Below the pieces are notes generated by a model. It made no database searches and was not told the origin of the DNA. It saw only the letters and a list, made by a program, of their open reading frames with translations. Below are positions 18,627-27,254 of a stretch of DNA of 64,000 bases, piece after piece (the first letter of the stretch is position 1; each line of letters opens with the position of its first letter). Origin of the DNA: Staphylococcus schleiferi (lineage in GTDB: Bacteria; Bacillota; Bacilli; Staphylococcales; Staphylococcaceae); the NCBI RefSeq assembly GCF_900458895.1, contig NZ_LR962863.1, positions 372,001 through 436,000 of the forward strand, given 5' to 3'. The position numbers and the translations under genes were made by a program.

Positions 18627-20039
18627 ATGTCAAATTTAGAAGTCAAAAATCCTTCTACAGGTGAAGTCATTGCAACTTATCTTTATACTGACGAGCAAGC
18701 CATTCATTCTAAAATTGAGCGAGCACATCAAGCATTTTTATCGTGGCGTGATGTCGATGCCCATGAACGTTCACGTTTATTATGGGCTTGGTCGGCTTTA
18801 ATTAAAGACAATCGTGAAGCCTTAGCCCGATTAATTACATTAGAAGGGGGCAAACCTTACGCAGAAGCACTCGGAGAAGTAGATTACGCAGTCTCTTATG
18901 TCGATTGGTATGCTGAAGAAGCTAAAAGAACATATGGCAGAACAGTGCCCGCGAATACCCCAGATAAAAAGATTATCATTGATAAGTTTCCAGTAGGGGT
19001 GGTCGCAGCAATTACACCATGGAACTTTCCAGCGGCGATGATTACTAGAAAAATGGCACCTGCACTCGCAGCAGGCTGTACAATTGTTTGTAAACCTGCC
19101 ACTGAGACCCCAATGACGACGATTCGATTAGTTGAACTTGCCCATGAAGCGGGCATACCTGAAGACGCAATTTCATATGTCTTAGCAAGCGGTAAAACAG
19201 CAGGCGAAATCTTTACGACACATCCCGATGTCCAAAAGGTTACATTTACAGGTTCAACACCCGTAGGTAAAAAATTAATTGAACAATCTGCCAGTACAGT
19301 TAAAAATGTCACAATGGAACTCGGGGGCCTTGCTCCGCTCATTGTACATAAAGATGCTGATATTGACCAAGCGGTTGCGCAAACAATTGCGACTAAATTT
19401 AGAAATGCAGGTCAAACTTGTATTTGCGCAAATCGTATTTATGTTCACCACGCGATCGCTGATGAATATGAGCGACAGTTAATTGAACAAGTCCATGCGC
19501 TTAAAGTGGGAGATGGCATGGCAGAAGATGTTAAAGTTGGACCGCTCATTAATGAAAAGGCAGTTGAAAAAGTGATTGATCACTTACAAGATGCTAAACA
19601 ACATGGCGGACAACTATCTAGAAGCTGGGATGAAGTGAAATTAGGCGGTAATTTCATTAATCCAGTCGTTGTCACACAAGCCAACCAAGAGATGAAATGT
19701 ATGCATGAAGAAACGTTTGGTCCAGTGGCGCCAGTTATGCGTTATGAGGATTTAGACGAAGCCATTCGAATGGCTAATGATACAGAATTTGGACTCGCTG
19801 CTTATTTCTTCACGAATGATTATCGTACAGGTTTATATATTTATAATCATTTAGATTACGGTGTGATTGGATGGAATGATGGTGGACCTTCAGCAGCTCA
19901 TGCCCCCTTTGGTGGCATGAAAGAAAGTGGCTACGGCCGTGAAGGTGGCATTGAAGGCGGCATTGAAGGCGGCATTGAAGGCATAGAACCCTATTTAGAA
20001 ACTAAATATTTATCTATCAAAGTAGACGACCCGTCTTAA
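18627..20039 (+). CDS. gabD: NAD(P)-dependent succinate-semialdehyde dehydrogenase
   Basis: 470-residue aldehyde dehydrogenase. Asn of the active site is in ITPWNFPAAM, Glu in MELGGLAPL, and the nucleophile Cys in NAGQTCICANRI. The CIC arrangement and overall match favour succinate-semialdehyde dehydrogenase, which makes succinate for the TCA cycle. GAGAGGAAG lies 12 bases before the ATG. Near the C-terminus the usual GREGGIEGIEPYLETKY is expanded by a repeated Gly-Gly-Ile-Glu unit. The exact substrate is inferred. Confidence 0.85.
   Translation: MSNLEVKNPSTGEVIATYLYTDEQAIHSKIERAHQAFLSWRDVDAHERSRLLWAWSALIKDNREALARLITLEGGKPYAEALGEVDYAVSYVDWYAEEAKRTYGRTVPANTPDKKIIIDKFPVGVVAAITPWNFPAAMITRKMAPALAAGCTIVCKPATETPMTTIRLVELAHEAGIPEDAISYVLASGKTAGEIFTTHPDVQKVTFTGSTPVGKKLIEQSASTVKNVTMELGGLAPLIVHKDADIDQAVAQTIATKFRNAGQTCICANRIYVHHAIADEYERQLIEQVHALKVGDGMAEDVKVGPLINEKAVEKVIDHLQDAKQHGGQLSRSWDEVKLGGNFINPVVVTQANQEMKCMHEETFGPVAPVMRYEDLDEAIRMANDTEFGLAAYFFTNDYRTGLYIYNHLDYGVIGWNDGGPSAAHAPFGGMKESGYGREGGIEGGIEGGIEGIEPYLETKYLSIKVDDPS
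19944..19988 (+). repeat. 12-bp coding tandem repeat in gabD
   Basis: Three copies of GGYGGCATTGAA at 19944-19955, 19956-19967 and 19968-19979, then a partial GGCATAGAA. Each copy encodes Gly-Gly-Ile-Glu. Homologues generally have a single unit here, so two copies appear to have been added in frame. Confidence 0.8.
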
Positions 20040-20076
20040 AATGCGTAAAAAATAGGTCAATGTAAAAGGTAATATA

Positions 20077-20131
20077 AAAAATGGGAGAGGGACTGTGAGA
20101 TGATTCGCAATCCGCTCTCCTTTTCATTTGT
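20077..20131 (+). terminator. Possible gabD terminator
   Basis: AAATGGGAGAG on the left can pair with CTCTCCTTTTCATTT on the right around a 30-base interior. The pairing is imperfect, so the call is moderate. Confidence 0.5.
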
Positions 20132-20168
20132 TACACAGGGTGTTTACTAGAATGGGGATGTTCTATGA

Positions 20169-20184
20169 TGTGATGTTCATCACA
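20169..20184. promoter_or_regulatory. Crp/Fnr-type palindrome upstream of isdI
   Basis: TGTGATGTTCATCACA is a perfect 7-bp dyad and fits TGTGA-N6-TCACA, the Crp-family consensus, also used by the staphylococcal regulator ArcR. It lies between the gabD terminator and the isdI promoter. A Rex site has a similar frame but wants an A/T-only centre, which is absent. Confidence 0.45.
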
Positions 20185-20234
20185 ACTTCAAATCCATTTT
20201 GATATGAAATGAAGACGTGAAATCTGGATTATAG

Positions 20235-20264
20235 TTGATATTGATAATCGTTATCAAATATAAT
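20235..20264 (+). promoter_or_regulatory. isdI promoter with embedded Fur box
   Basis: TTGATA (20235-20240) and TATAAT (20259-20264) are spaced by 18 bases. In the spacer, TGATAATCGTTATCA (20242-20256) matches the 7-1-7 Fur consensus TGATAATNATTATCA at all but one position. Fur with iron would cover the promoter. Confidence 0.75.
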
Positions 20265-20372
20265 AGGGGTGTCAGAAGATAATCAAAGTTTGAGTGCGAT
20301 AGATGATGTTTGACGCGTCTTGGACAATTGATTAAAACTAAAGTGGTTTTTGCCCATGCGTATCAGGAATAA

Positions 20373-20708
<336 letters not shown>

Positions 20709-20747
20709 TGCATGGTGTATCGACAAATTGAATACAAATCCTTTCAC

Positions 20748-20785
20748 GGTTTTGGACGCGCGTATCACGTCCAAAGCCTTTTTTT
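20748..20785 (+). terminator. isdI terminator
   Basis: GGTTTTGGACG (20748-20758) pairs with CGTCCAAAGCC (20768-20778) and is followed by seven T residues. Confidence 0.88.
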
Positions 20786-20861
20786 ATGGTTTTAAGGTGT
20801 TCGCTTACTCTAAAGGATAAGAAATGATTTATAATTGATATGAAAGATTTGAGGTGTAGAG

Positions 20862-21839
20862 ATGAAAACATATATAGAAGCAGATGGCCGCAAAGTGAAG
20901 AAATTATATCTTTCTCTAAATGGACATCGCCAAGGCGTTATTATTGAAACAAAGGATGAACAAAATCCAATTTTATTAGTCGTGCATGGGGGACCAGGTT
21001 TTCCACTTTATCCATTTTTTCGCGCACACCATATTGATTTGACGGATCAGTATACGGTCGTATATTGGGATCAGAGCGGGACGGGGATGTCGTATACACG
21101 TCAAATAGTAGGGATGTGCGACCTCATTGATGATTTATATCAACTTATCCAATTTTTACGTTTACATTTTCATCAAGATAAAGTGTTTTTAATGTGTCAC
21201 TCGTTTGGAACCATTATCGGTACCCATGTAGCGCACCGTTATCCAGAAGTGATTGCAGCTTATATTGGTATGGGGCAACTGGGAAATGTTTTTCATAATG
21301 AACAGCTTATACTTGATCATTTACGCTTTTTAGCTCATGAAGAAAACAATCAAAATGCGGTTAAACGGTTAAACCGTGTACACCTCACGCGTCAGTTTAA
21401 TACAAATCGCTACTATGGTCGCGTACGCCAACGTTACACAGAGCGTTATAAAGTTGGGTTTTCAAGTCATGGCTATTCGTTATGGCGTATGTTTAAAGTG
21501 ATGATGTCGACACCTTACTATAAATTAATAGAGCGGATTAACATTGTGAGAGGGAGTCTCTCAACATTTGAGCACTTAACGAATGAGATGGCCAATGTCG
21601 ATTTAAATGATATTGCCCAGGAAATAACAGTGCCTTTTTACGTTTTGCAAGGTGTCCATGATTTGCAAACGACGTATGAAGATAGTAAAGCCTTTTTTGA
21701 TCGTGTGGCTTCAAAAGATAAGCATTTCTATGCCTTTCAAGATACGGCACATGCACCTTTTATAGACGAACCTCAAAAAATGCTCGCAATTATGCATAAG
21801 ATTGTTGACCATGACGTAAGGTCATCGTGTACAACGTAA
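20862..21839 (+). CDS. Alpha/beta hydrolase, prolyl-aminopeptidase-like
   Basis: 325 residues with an alpha/beta-hydrolase fold. LLVVHGGPGFPLYPF at about residues 42-56 is the oxyanion-hole motif of the proline iminopeptidase group. The nucleophile elbow reads MCHSFGT, so the first glycine of the usual GxSxG is replaced by Cys. Candidate Asp is in GVHDLQTTYED and His in DTAHAPFIDEP. The middle section (about 150-245) is a basic, variable cap. A MerR-family gene follows 17 bases after its stop and probably shares its transcript. Substrate unknown; peptidase or ester hydrolase are both possible. Confidence 0.75.
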   Translation: MKTYIEADGRKVKKLYLSLNGHRQGVIIETKDEQNPILLVVHGGPGFPLYPFFRAHHIDLTDQYTVVYWDQSGTGMSYTRQIVGMCDLIDDLYQLIQFLRLHFHQDKVFLMCHSFGTIIGTHVAHRYPEVIAAYIGMGQLGNVFHNEQLILDHLRFLAHEENNQNAVKRLNRVHLTRQFNTNRYYGRVRQRYTERYKVGFSSHGYSLWRMFKVMMSTPYYKLIERINIVRGSLSTFEHLTNEMANVDLNDIAQEITVPFYVLQGVHDLQTTYEDSKAFFDRVASKDKHFYAFQDTAHAPFIDEPQKMLAIMHKIVDHDVRSSCTT

Positions 21840-21856
21840 ATAAGGAGGTGAGATCA

Positions 21857-22576
21857 ATGTCCCATTATTCGACAGGTGAGCTTGCTGAAAAGTTCAATAT
21901 TTCAAAGCGAACGTTACAATATTATGATCGACAAAAGTTATTAAAGCCAGCCTTTGTTAAAGATAATCAATATCGTATTTATACTGATCGTGAAGCGGAA
22001 CAATTGAACCTGATTTTAATGATGAAGTCTTTAGGTTTAAGTTTGGCTGAAATCCGAAAATTGATTCATGCAGAGGGCACACTTAAGACGGTTCGTTCAA
22101 TTTTAGAACAAAAAATAAGTGCATCAGAAGAAATGATTCAGCAACAACAACTTCAATTAAAGCAGATGAAAACAATTCAAAAAATGATTGCTACGTCATC
22201 AACAGCACCTGTGCATACACTATCGGACATTGAGAAAATAATGAAAAATCAACCTTATTTATCTCAGTTAACACAAAAAACGATGGTCCTGGGTACTACA
22301 GCATCATTCGCTAATGTCATTGGAATCAGTCTTAGTTTGAAAAGCCAAACCGCGTGGCCAACAGCTATAGCATTGACTTATAGTGCTATTGTTGCGTACC
22401 GTATGACAGTCGATTATTATGGCAAGGTAAAATATCAATGTCCAAACTGTCAGACAACGTTCAAACCTGACTTATGGACTTGGGCGTTTGCAAGCCATAC
22501 ATCAACAACACGGAAATTCGAATGTCCCCATTGTCATTTTAATGGATACTGTACTGAAGTTTATGATGAAAGTTAA
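21857..22576 (+). CDS. MerR-family regulator with membrane and zinc-ribbon tail
   Basis: 239 residues from the ATG at 21857, six bases after a perfect AAGGAGGTGA; earlier in-frame codons precede that site. Residues 1-70 are a MerR winged helix (STGELAEKFNISKRTLQYYDRQKLLKP). A glutamine-rich coiled coil follows (about 90-120). Two hydrophobic segments lie at about 145-180, then a zinc ribbon CPNC...CPHC at the end. A membrane-tethered MerR protein is unusual and suggests sensing at the membrane. It probably regulates the preceding hydrolase. Ligand unknown. Confidence 0.75.
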   Translation: MSHYSTGELAEKFNISKRTLQYYDRQKLLKPAFVKDNQYRIYTDREAEQLNLILMMKSLGLSLAEIRKLIHAEGTLKTVRSILEQKISASEEMIQQQQLQLKQMKTIQKMIATSSTAPVHTLSDIEKIMKNQPYLSQLTQKTMVLGTTASFANVIGISLSLKSQTAWPTAIALTYSAIVAYRMTVDYYGKVKYQCPNCQTTFKPDLWTWAFASHTSTTRKFECPHCHFNGYCTEVYDES

Positions 22577-22887
22577 GCATGCAAATCCCACATGGAACAG
22601 AATCCGATTTTTTAAATGCGCATTGTTAAATTGAACAAAAATTTGAAGGGATCACGGTGGTAGGGAAGATTGTTTTTGATGAAAGCTTGATTTAAAGCAA
22701 TGCATCAAATCTGTCATTTGCTACCACTTTTCTTATGATGTGTTTTTTATGGGTTCAAAAATCGCTTTATATATAAGACTTTATCAGACATACTATGTTG
22801 TAAGCGCTTAAAATATTCGTTGAAATACAATCAGCAAGGGGATAATATGGAGGTGTATTTGAATTTTAGAAAGAGGAAGTGTTAGGC
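22577..22887. other. Intergenic region before the fructose-type PTS gene
   Basis: About 310 bases without a gene. GTGGTAG (from about 22658) and CTACCAC (to about 22728) bracket a long, loosely paired structure ending TTTTCTT, perhaps the terminator of the MerR unit. A cre-like site follows at 22798-22812. I found no convincing -35/-10 pair. Confidence 0.45.
22798..22812 (+). promoter_or_regulatory. cre-like site upstream of the PTS gene
   Basis: TTGTAAGCGCTTAAA matches the 15-base consensus WTGNAARCGNWWWCA at 14 positions. It lies 76 bases before the start codon, where CcpA could block initiation or act as a roadblock. Confidence 0.5.
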
Positions 22888-24801
22888 GTGAACATACTTG
22901 CAATCACATCTTGTCCCAATGGTATTGCACATACATATATGGCACAAGAAAAGTTAGAACAAGCTGCAAAAAAGCTAGGTGTCAGCATTAAAGTTGAGAC
23001 ACAAGGCGGTATCGGGGTCGAAAATGAATTGACAGCAGAAGAGATTGAAAAAGCAGACGGTATTATTATTGCATCAGATCGACAAGTTGACTTATCACGT
23101 TTTGATGGAAAACCTTTAATTAGAGAAAGCGTCCGTGCAGGAATTCATCAACCAGAAGCTCTGATACAACGCGTTATTGATGGACATGTGCCAATCTATC
23201 AAGGTGATAAAATGAATGCATCTTCTGAAGGTGTTTCAGAGAACAATACGTCTACGAAGCATCAGGGTGTTCAAGCAGTCTATCAGCACCTTATGAATGG
23301 TGTTTCTTTCATGGTCCCATTTATTGTAGTAGGGGGATTGTTGATTGCCATTGCCTTATCATTAGGAGGCGAAAAGACCGCAACACATGGTTTAGTAATT
23401 CCGGATGACTCGTTTTGGAAGCCTTTTGAAAAAATAGGGGCATTGTCTTTTAGTTTTATGGTTCCTATCTTAGCTGGGTATATCGCGATGAGTATAGCTG
23501 ATAAACCAGGACTCGTTCCAGGTATGATTGGAGGCGCGATAGCGGCGGATGGAAGTTTTTATGGCAGTGATGCAGGTGCAGGCTTTTTAGGAGGAATTGT
23601 CGCAGGATTTTTAGCGGGCTATATCGCTAAGTGGATTAAAAATGTAAAAGTTCCTAAAGCTATGGCGCCGATTATGCCTATTATTGTGATTCCAATCATT
23701 GCTTCTGTTCTGGTAGGCGTAATCTTTATATTTGTGATTGGTGCACCTATTGCCAGTGTGTTCAGCGCTTTGACAGTTTGGTTAAAAGGCATGCAAGGCG
23801 CAAATATCGTCATTTTAGCGATGATTATTGGTGCCATGATTGCTTTTGATATGGGAGGCCCAGTGAATAAAGTGGCATTTTTATTTGGTTCTGCTTTAAT
23901 TGCTGAAGGTAACTATAGTGTAATGGGAATGGTTGCTGTTGCAGTTTGTACACCGCCGATTGGACTCGGACTCGCAACATTTATCAAAAAGAGTAAATTC
24001 AATCAAAATGAAATTGAAATGGGTAAAGCCTCCTTTACGATGGGCTTGTTTGGTATTACAGAAGGGGCCATCCCATTTGCTGCACAAGATCCATTACGCG
24101 TCATACCTGCAAACATGATAGGGGCTATGATTGCTTCAGTGATTGCGGCGCTGGGTCATGTCGGGGATCGTGTTGCACATGGTGGACCTATTGTTGCAGT
24201 TTTAGGCGGCATTGATCACATCCTTATGTTTGCGATTGCGGTCATAGTCGGAAGTTTCGTGACGATGGCAGTCGTGTTAATTTTAAGAAAAAAACCTGTT
24301 GCACGTCGGAGTAGTAACGAACAAGTAGATCAAATGCCAAACGAACGCACAAAGGAAATGCGCGATGATACGCATGTAGCGGTGTCACCCGTAGAGGCTA
24401 AAGATGAGAGTGCTCAAGTTGACGAACTGTTTGATGCGAATGTGATTTTAAACATCAATCAGTCAATCTCACGAGATCATGCGATTGATATATTGGTTGA
24501 TGCGTTGCAAAAGGCTGGCTATGTTAATGATGAAGTCGTACTCAAAAAAGCTATTTTAGCTAGAGAAGCAGAGGCAACGACTGCGCTCGGAATGAACATT
24601 GCGATGCCCCATGCAAAAACAGATGCGATTCGTCAGCCTGTTGTCGCTGTGTTAAAAAATGATACAGGTGTAGAATGGGAGAGTTTAGATGGTACATGGC
24701 CACAATTAATCTTTTTAATTGCAGTGCCACTGCATAGTCATGACACACACTTGAAAGTACTCCAACAATTATCAAAAGCATTAATGCAAGATGACAAATG
24801 A
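22888..24801 (+). CDS. PTS fructose-type EIIB-EIIC-EIIA, truncated in EIIA
   Basis: 637 residues from a GTG at 22888, ten bases after AGAGGA. Domain order is EIIB (about 1-100; phospho-Cys in LAITSCPNGIAHTYMA), EIIC (about 130-480, eight or more membrane segments with FDMGGPVNKVAF), a charged linker, and EIIA (about 515-637; phospho-His in NIAMPHAKTDA). It imports and phosphorylates fructose or a related sugar. The frame stops at TGA after ALMQDDK, but the same frame continues for 20 more codons (VQLLNASDPKALYSDIQRLI) to a TAA at 24862-24864, which is the expected EIIA C-terminus. So the last helix is lost by a nonsense codon. Confidence 0.88.
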   Translation: MNILAITSCPNGIAHTYMAQEKLEQAAKKLGVSIKVETQGGIGVENELTAEEIEKADGIIIASDRQVDLSRFDGKPLIRESVRAGIHQPEALIQRVIDGHVPIYQGDKMNASSEGVSENNTSTKHQGVQAVYQHLMNGVSFMVPFIVVGGLLIAIALSLGGEKTATHGLVIPDDSFWKPFEKIGALSFSFMVPILAGYIAMSIADKPGLVPGMIGGAIAADGSFYGSDAGAGFLGGIVAGFLAGYIAKWIKNVKVPKAMAPIMPIIVIPIIASVLVGVIFIFVIGAPIASVFSALTVWLKGMQGANIVILAMIIGAMIAFDMGGPVNKVAFLFGSALIAEGNYSVMGMVAVAVCTPPIGLGLATFIKKSKFNQNEIEMGKASFTMGLFGITEGAIPFAAQDPLRVIPANMIGAMIASVIAALGHVGDRVAHGGPIVAVLGGIDHILMFAIAVIVGSFVTMAVVLILRKKPVARRSSNEQVDQMPNERTKEMRDDTHVAVSPVEAKDESAQVDELFDANVILNINQSISRDHAIDILVDALQKAGYVNDEVVLKKAILAREAEATTALGMNIAMPHAKTDAIRQPVVAVLKNDTGVEWESLDGTWPQLIFLIAVPLHSHDTHLKVLQQLSKALMQDDK

Positions 24802-25158
24802 GTGCAATTGTTGAATGCTTCAGATCCTAAAGCATTATATAGTGATATACAAAGGTTAATTTAAGTGCTTGTTAAAGAATCTTTGAAAAAAATAGTTTAA
24901 AAGCAACTGAGGGTCCAAATAGGTGGCCATGAGTTGCTTTTTGTTATTATGTAAAAATTTTAAATTTTATTATAGATATAAATAGTAAGCAATTCTAATT
25001 TATTTCTTTGATAATGAAGCGAATATTAAAGGTTTTTCATTCATTATGAACTAGATTTTCACAATTACATTTTGTTTCATACATTTTTAGATAATAAATA
25101 TTTAAAAATTTCAACGAAGGGTCTATAATAGTAACATGAAAAAGAAAGGAAGGATGAC
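24802..25158 (+). other. Gap after the PTS gene: lost EIIA tail, terminator, sasF promoter
   Basis: The first 63 bases are the orphaned end of the EIIA reading frame. AAAAGCAACT (24899-24908) and AGTTGCTTTT (24932-24941) form a terminator. TATAAT at 25124-25129 with a weak TTTAAA 17 bases upstream is the likely sasF promoter. The middle is AT-rich with nothing recognisable. Confidence 0.6.
24899..24943 (+). terminator. Terminator after the PTS gene
   Basis: AAAAGCAACT and AGTTGCTTTT pair perfectly around a 23-base loop that itself contains short GG/CC pairing; a T-run follows. Confidence 0.75.
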
Positions 25159-27162
25159 ATGACTCAGTCAAAATCAACGCGACATGTCAATGTGCGCCAT
25201 CATTTATTAAAAACTGGTACCGCGCTTTGTTTAGTAGGATCATTATTCTATTATCCAATCAGTGCAACCTCCCCTTCTTATGCACATGCATCAACTCAGT
25301 CAGACGATGATATTCAACGATTACTTGACGATGCAGAACATCAAATTAATAAAATGGATTCATTGAATACAGATTATAAAAATGATTTCTTAGAACTTCT
25401 ACGCGCAAATGATGATTCTCAACAAAGTATTAACAAAATCATTGAAGAAGCTGAAGCAGCAAATAAAAAAGCGAAAGATGCAGAGACGAAGGATGACGTT
25501 AGACCGCAACTAGACAGTATCGATCAAAGAATCAAACAGTTAAAAAAAGAAGTTGACAGACATCAACAGGCAACACCTCAAGCCAAAAATAGAACAGATG
25601 CCCCTCAACCATCGCATACGAATACATCGGATGATGATGATTTGTCGAAATTGATAGATACAATCAATGATTTATCGAAAAAAGAGACAGAACAACCAAA
25701 GTCTGAGCCTGAACAAAATAATGATGGTACACAAGGCCAATCGCAAAGTGATAACCGTCCAAAACAGAGTGATGAAACACCCAAAAATGATGCCACTTCT
25801 GACGATCAACCCGATACAAACAATGACATTGCTGAAGAAATGCGCAAACATTTGAGTGGTACAAAAGACCAACTTCATCAAATGGATCGTGATTTAACAG
25901 CAGATAGAAACACATTGCACCAAAAGTTAAATCAACGCGATGAGGCGTTAAAAGATTTGCTTAATGATCGAGACAGCGTTGTATCACAAATTGATGATAT
26001 GGCTTCAAAATCGGTTGCTGATCAATCTGAAGATTACTTAGCGCAAAAACGTCAACATTTAAATGAGCTTCAAAATAAAATTGGTAGCCGCTCAGACCTC
26101 TCACCTAAGCAACAACAAAAGTTGCATGAAAGTGCGAAGACTGTTGCATCACAATTGAACCAACAAAATGATGAAATATTATCTCGTTTAAAAGCAGCCA
26201 ATGATAAACAAGCTGCGGTTAAGTCGATATTAAGTGACTTATATAATGATAAACAAGCAGCAGCAATCGCAAAGCAGATTCATACACATGGTCAAAACAA
26301 TCAACAAATTGCCGACCAATTGCAACGAGCGATTGATGATTTGAAACAAACACATAGTGATACGTTGTTGTTAGGTATGTTGGATAACACAGCGCACACT
26401 AAAGATTTGGTGACAACTTTATTAAGTACGCGTTTTGATGAACAAAAAGCGAAACAATTAGCTCAAAAAATCATGGAAGGGCATCCTTCAAATCAAGAAA
26501 TTTTGAGTAGACTCAAAAAGTATTATAAATCCAATGGTAAAGCAACGAGCGATGATATTTTAAATGCGCTATTAAAACAAGCGCATAATAAAAAAGACGC
26601 GATTGAAGCTATTTTGGATGGTCGTTTAAATCCAGATAATGCGTCATTAATTGCACAACGTATTTCAAAGGATATTCATAATACAAAAGATTTACTAAAA
26701 TTAATTCATGGCGAGTTGGATGCACAAGCAAATCGCTTACTCACACTACAAAAACAAATCAAAGATGTTAGAAATGATTTCCGTACTAATATTAATGACA
26801 TTTTATCGCCATTACGCCATTTGCCAACTTTAGATTTAACAAATCAACGTCATCGTTTATTGTTACCATCTGAAAGTACAAATGATAAATTAAGAAAACT
26901 ACTGAACCAAAGACCTTCTGGTGGCCTAGGTGGATTATTCCAACATGATTTTGCACCGAAACCAACCATTGATCCGTACCAAAAAGTAAATAAACTCGCA
27001 ACAGGTGACAACTTCTTAGATAACTTATTTGATGAAAATGGTAATTTTAAATTACCAGACTCAGGTCAAATGACTAAAAATGCAGCATTACCAATTGGTA
27101 TTATTGTCGTCATTTTAGGTATCGGTTTATTAATTAAATATTTGAAAAAACGTAAACAATAA
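25159..27162 (+). CDS. sasF: SasF-like cell-wall-anchored surface protein
   Basis: 667 residues. A signal peptide spans about 1-44. A highly charged, Asp/Gln-rich coiled-coil region follows (about 45-330), then helical repeats of roughly 70 residues (about 340-560, e.g. KKDAIEAILDGRLNPDNASLIAQRI). The C-terminus is a sortase signal: LPDSG at 632-636, a hydrophobic stretch, and KKRKQ. The motif is a variant of LPXTG; S. aureus SasF, from memory, uses LPKAG. The S. saprophyticus relative SssF protects against unsaturated fatty acids, which is a plausible role. The convergent scaH and the following yhgE gene match the S. aureus neighbourhood. Confidence 0.85.
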   Translation: MTQSKSTRHVNVRHHLLKTGTALCLVGSLFYYPISATSPSYAHASTQSDDDIQRLLDDAEHQINKMDSLNTDYKNDFLELLRANDDSQQSINKIIEEAEAANKKAKDAETKDDVRPQLDSIDQRIKQLKKEVDRHQQATPQAKNRTDAPQPSHTNTSDDDDLSKLIDTINDLSKKETEQPKSEPEQNNDGTQGQSQSDNRPKQSDETPKNDATSDDQPDTNNDIAEEMRKHLSGTKDQLHQMDRDLTADRNTLHQKLNQRDEALKDLLNDRDSVVSQIDDMASKSVADQSEDYLAQKRQHLNELQNKIGSRSDLSPKQQQKLHESAKTVASQLNQQNDEILSRLKAANDKQAAVKSILSDLYNDKQAAAIAKQIHTHGQNNQQIADQLQRAIDDLKQTHSDTLLLGMLDNTAHTKDLVTTLLSTRFDEQKAKQLAQKIMEGHPSNQEILSRLKKYYKSNGKATSDDILNALLKQAHNKKDAIEAILDGRLNPDNASLIAQRISKDIHNTKDLLKLIHGELDAQANRLLTLQKQIKDVRNDFRTNINDILSPLRHLPTLDLTNQRHRLLLPSESTNDKLRKLLNQRPSGGLGGLFQHDFAPKPTIDPYQKVNKLATGDNFLDNLFDENGNFKLPDSGQMTKNAALPIGIIVVILGIGLLIKYLKKRKQ

Positions 27163-27179
27163 AATAACCGAAGATAAAA

Positions 27180-27228
27180 AGAACAGCAACACGCACTGTC
27201 AAATCAGTTTGTGTTGCTGTTCTTTTTT
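27180..27228. terminator. Bidirectional terminator sasF / scaH
   Basis: GAACAGCAACAC (27181-27192) pairs perfectly with GTGTTGCTGTTC (27211-27222) and is followed by six T residues. It separates two convergent genes. Confidence 0.9.
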
Positions 27229-27254
27229 GTATATCAAGTTGTAATGAATAAAGG

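Noticed and set aside
20169..20184. Rex operator
   Set aside because: Outer arms fit, but Rex sites need an A/T-only centre and this one contains G and C; the Crp/Fnr form fits better.
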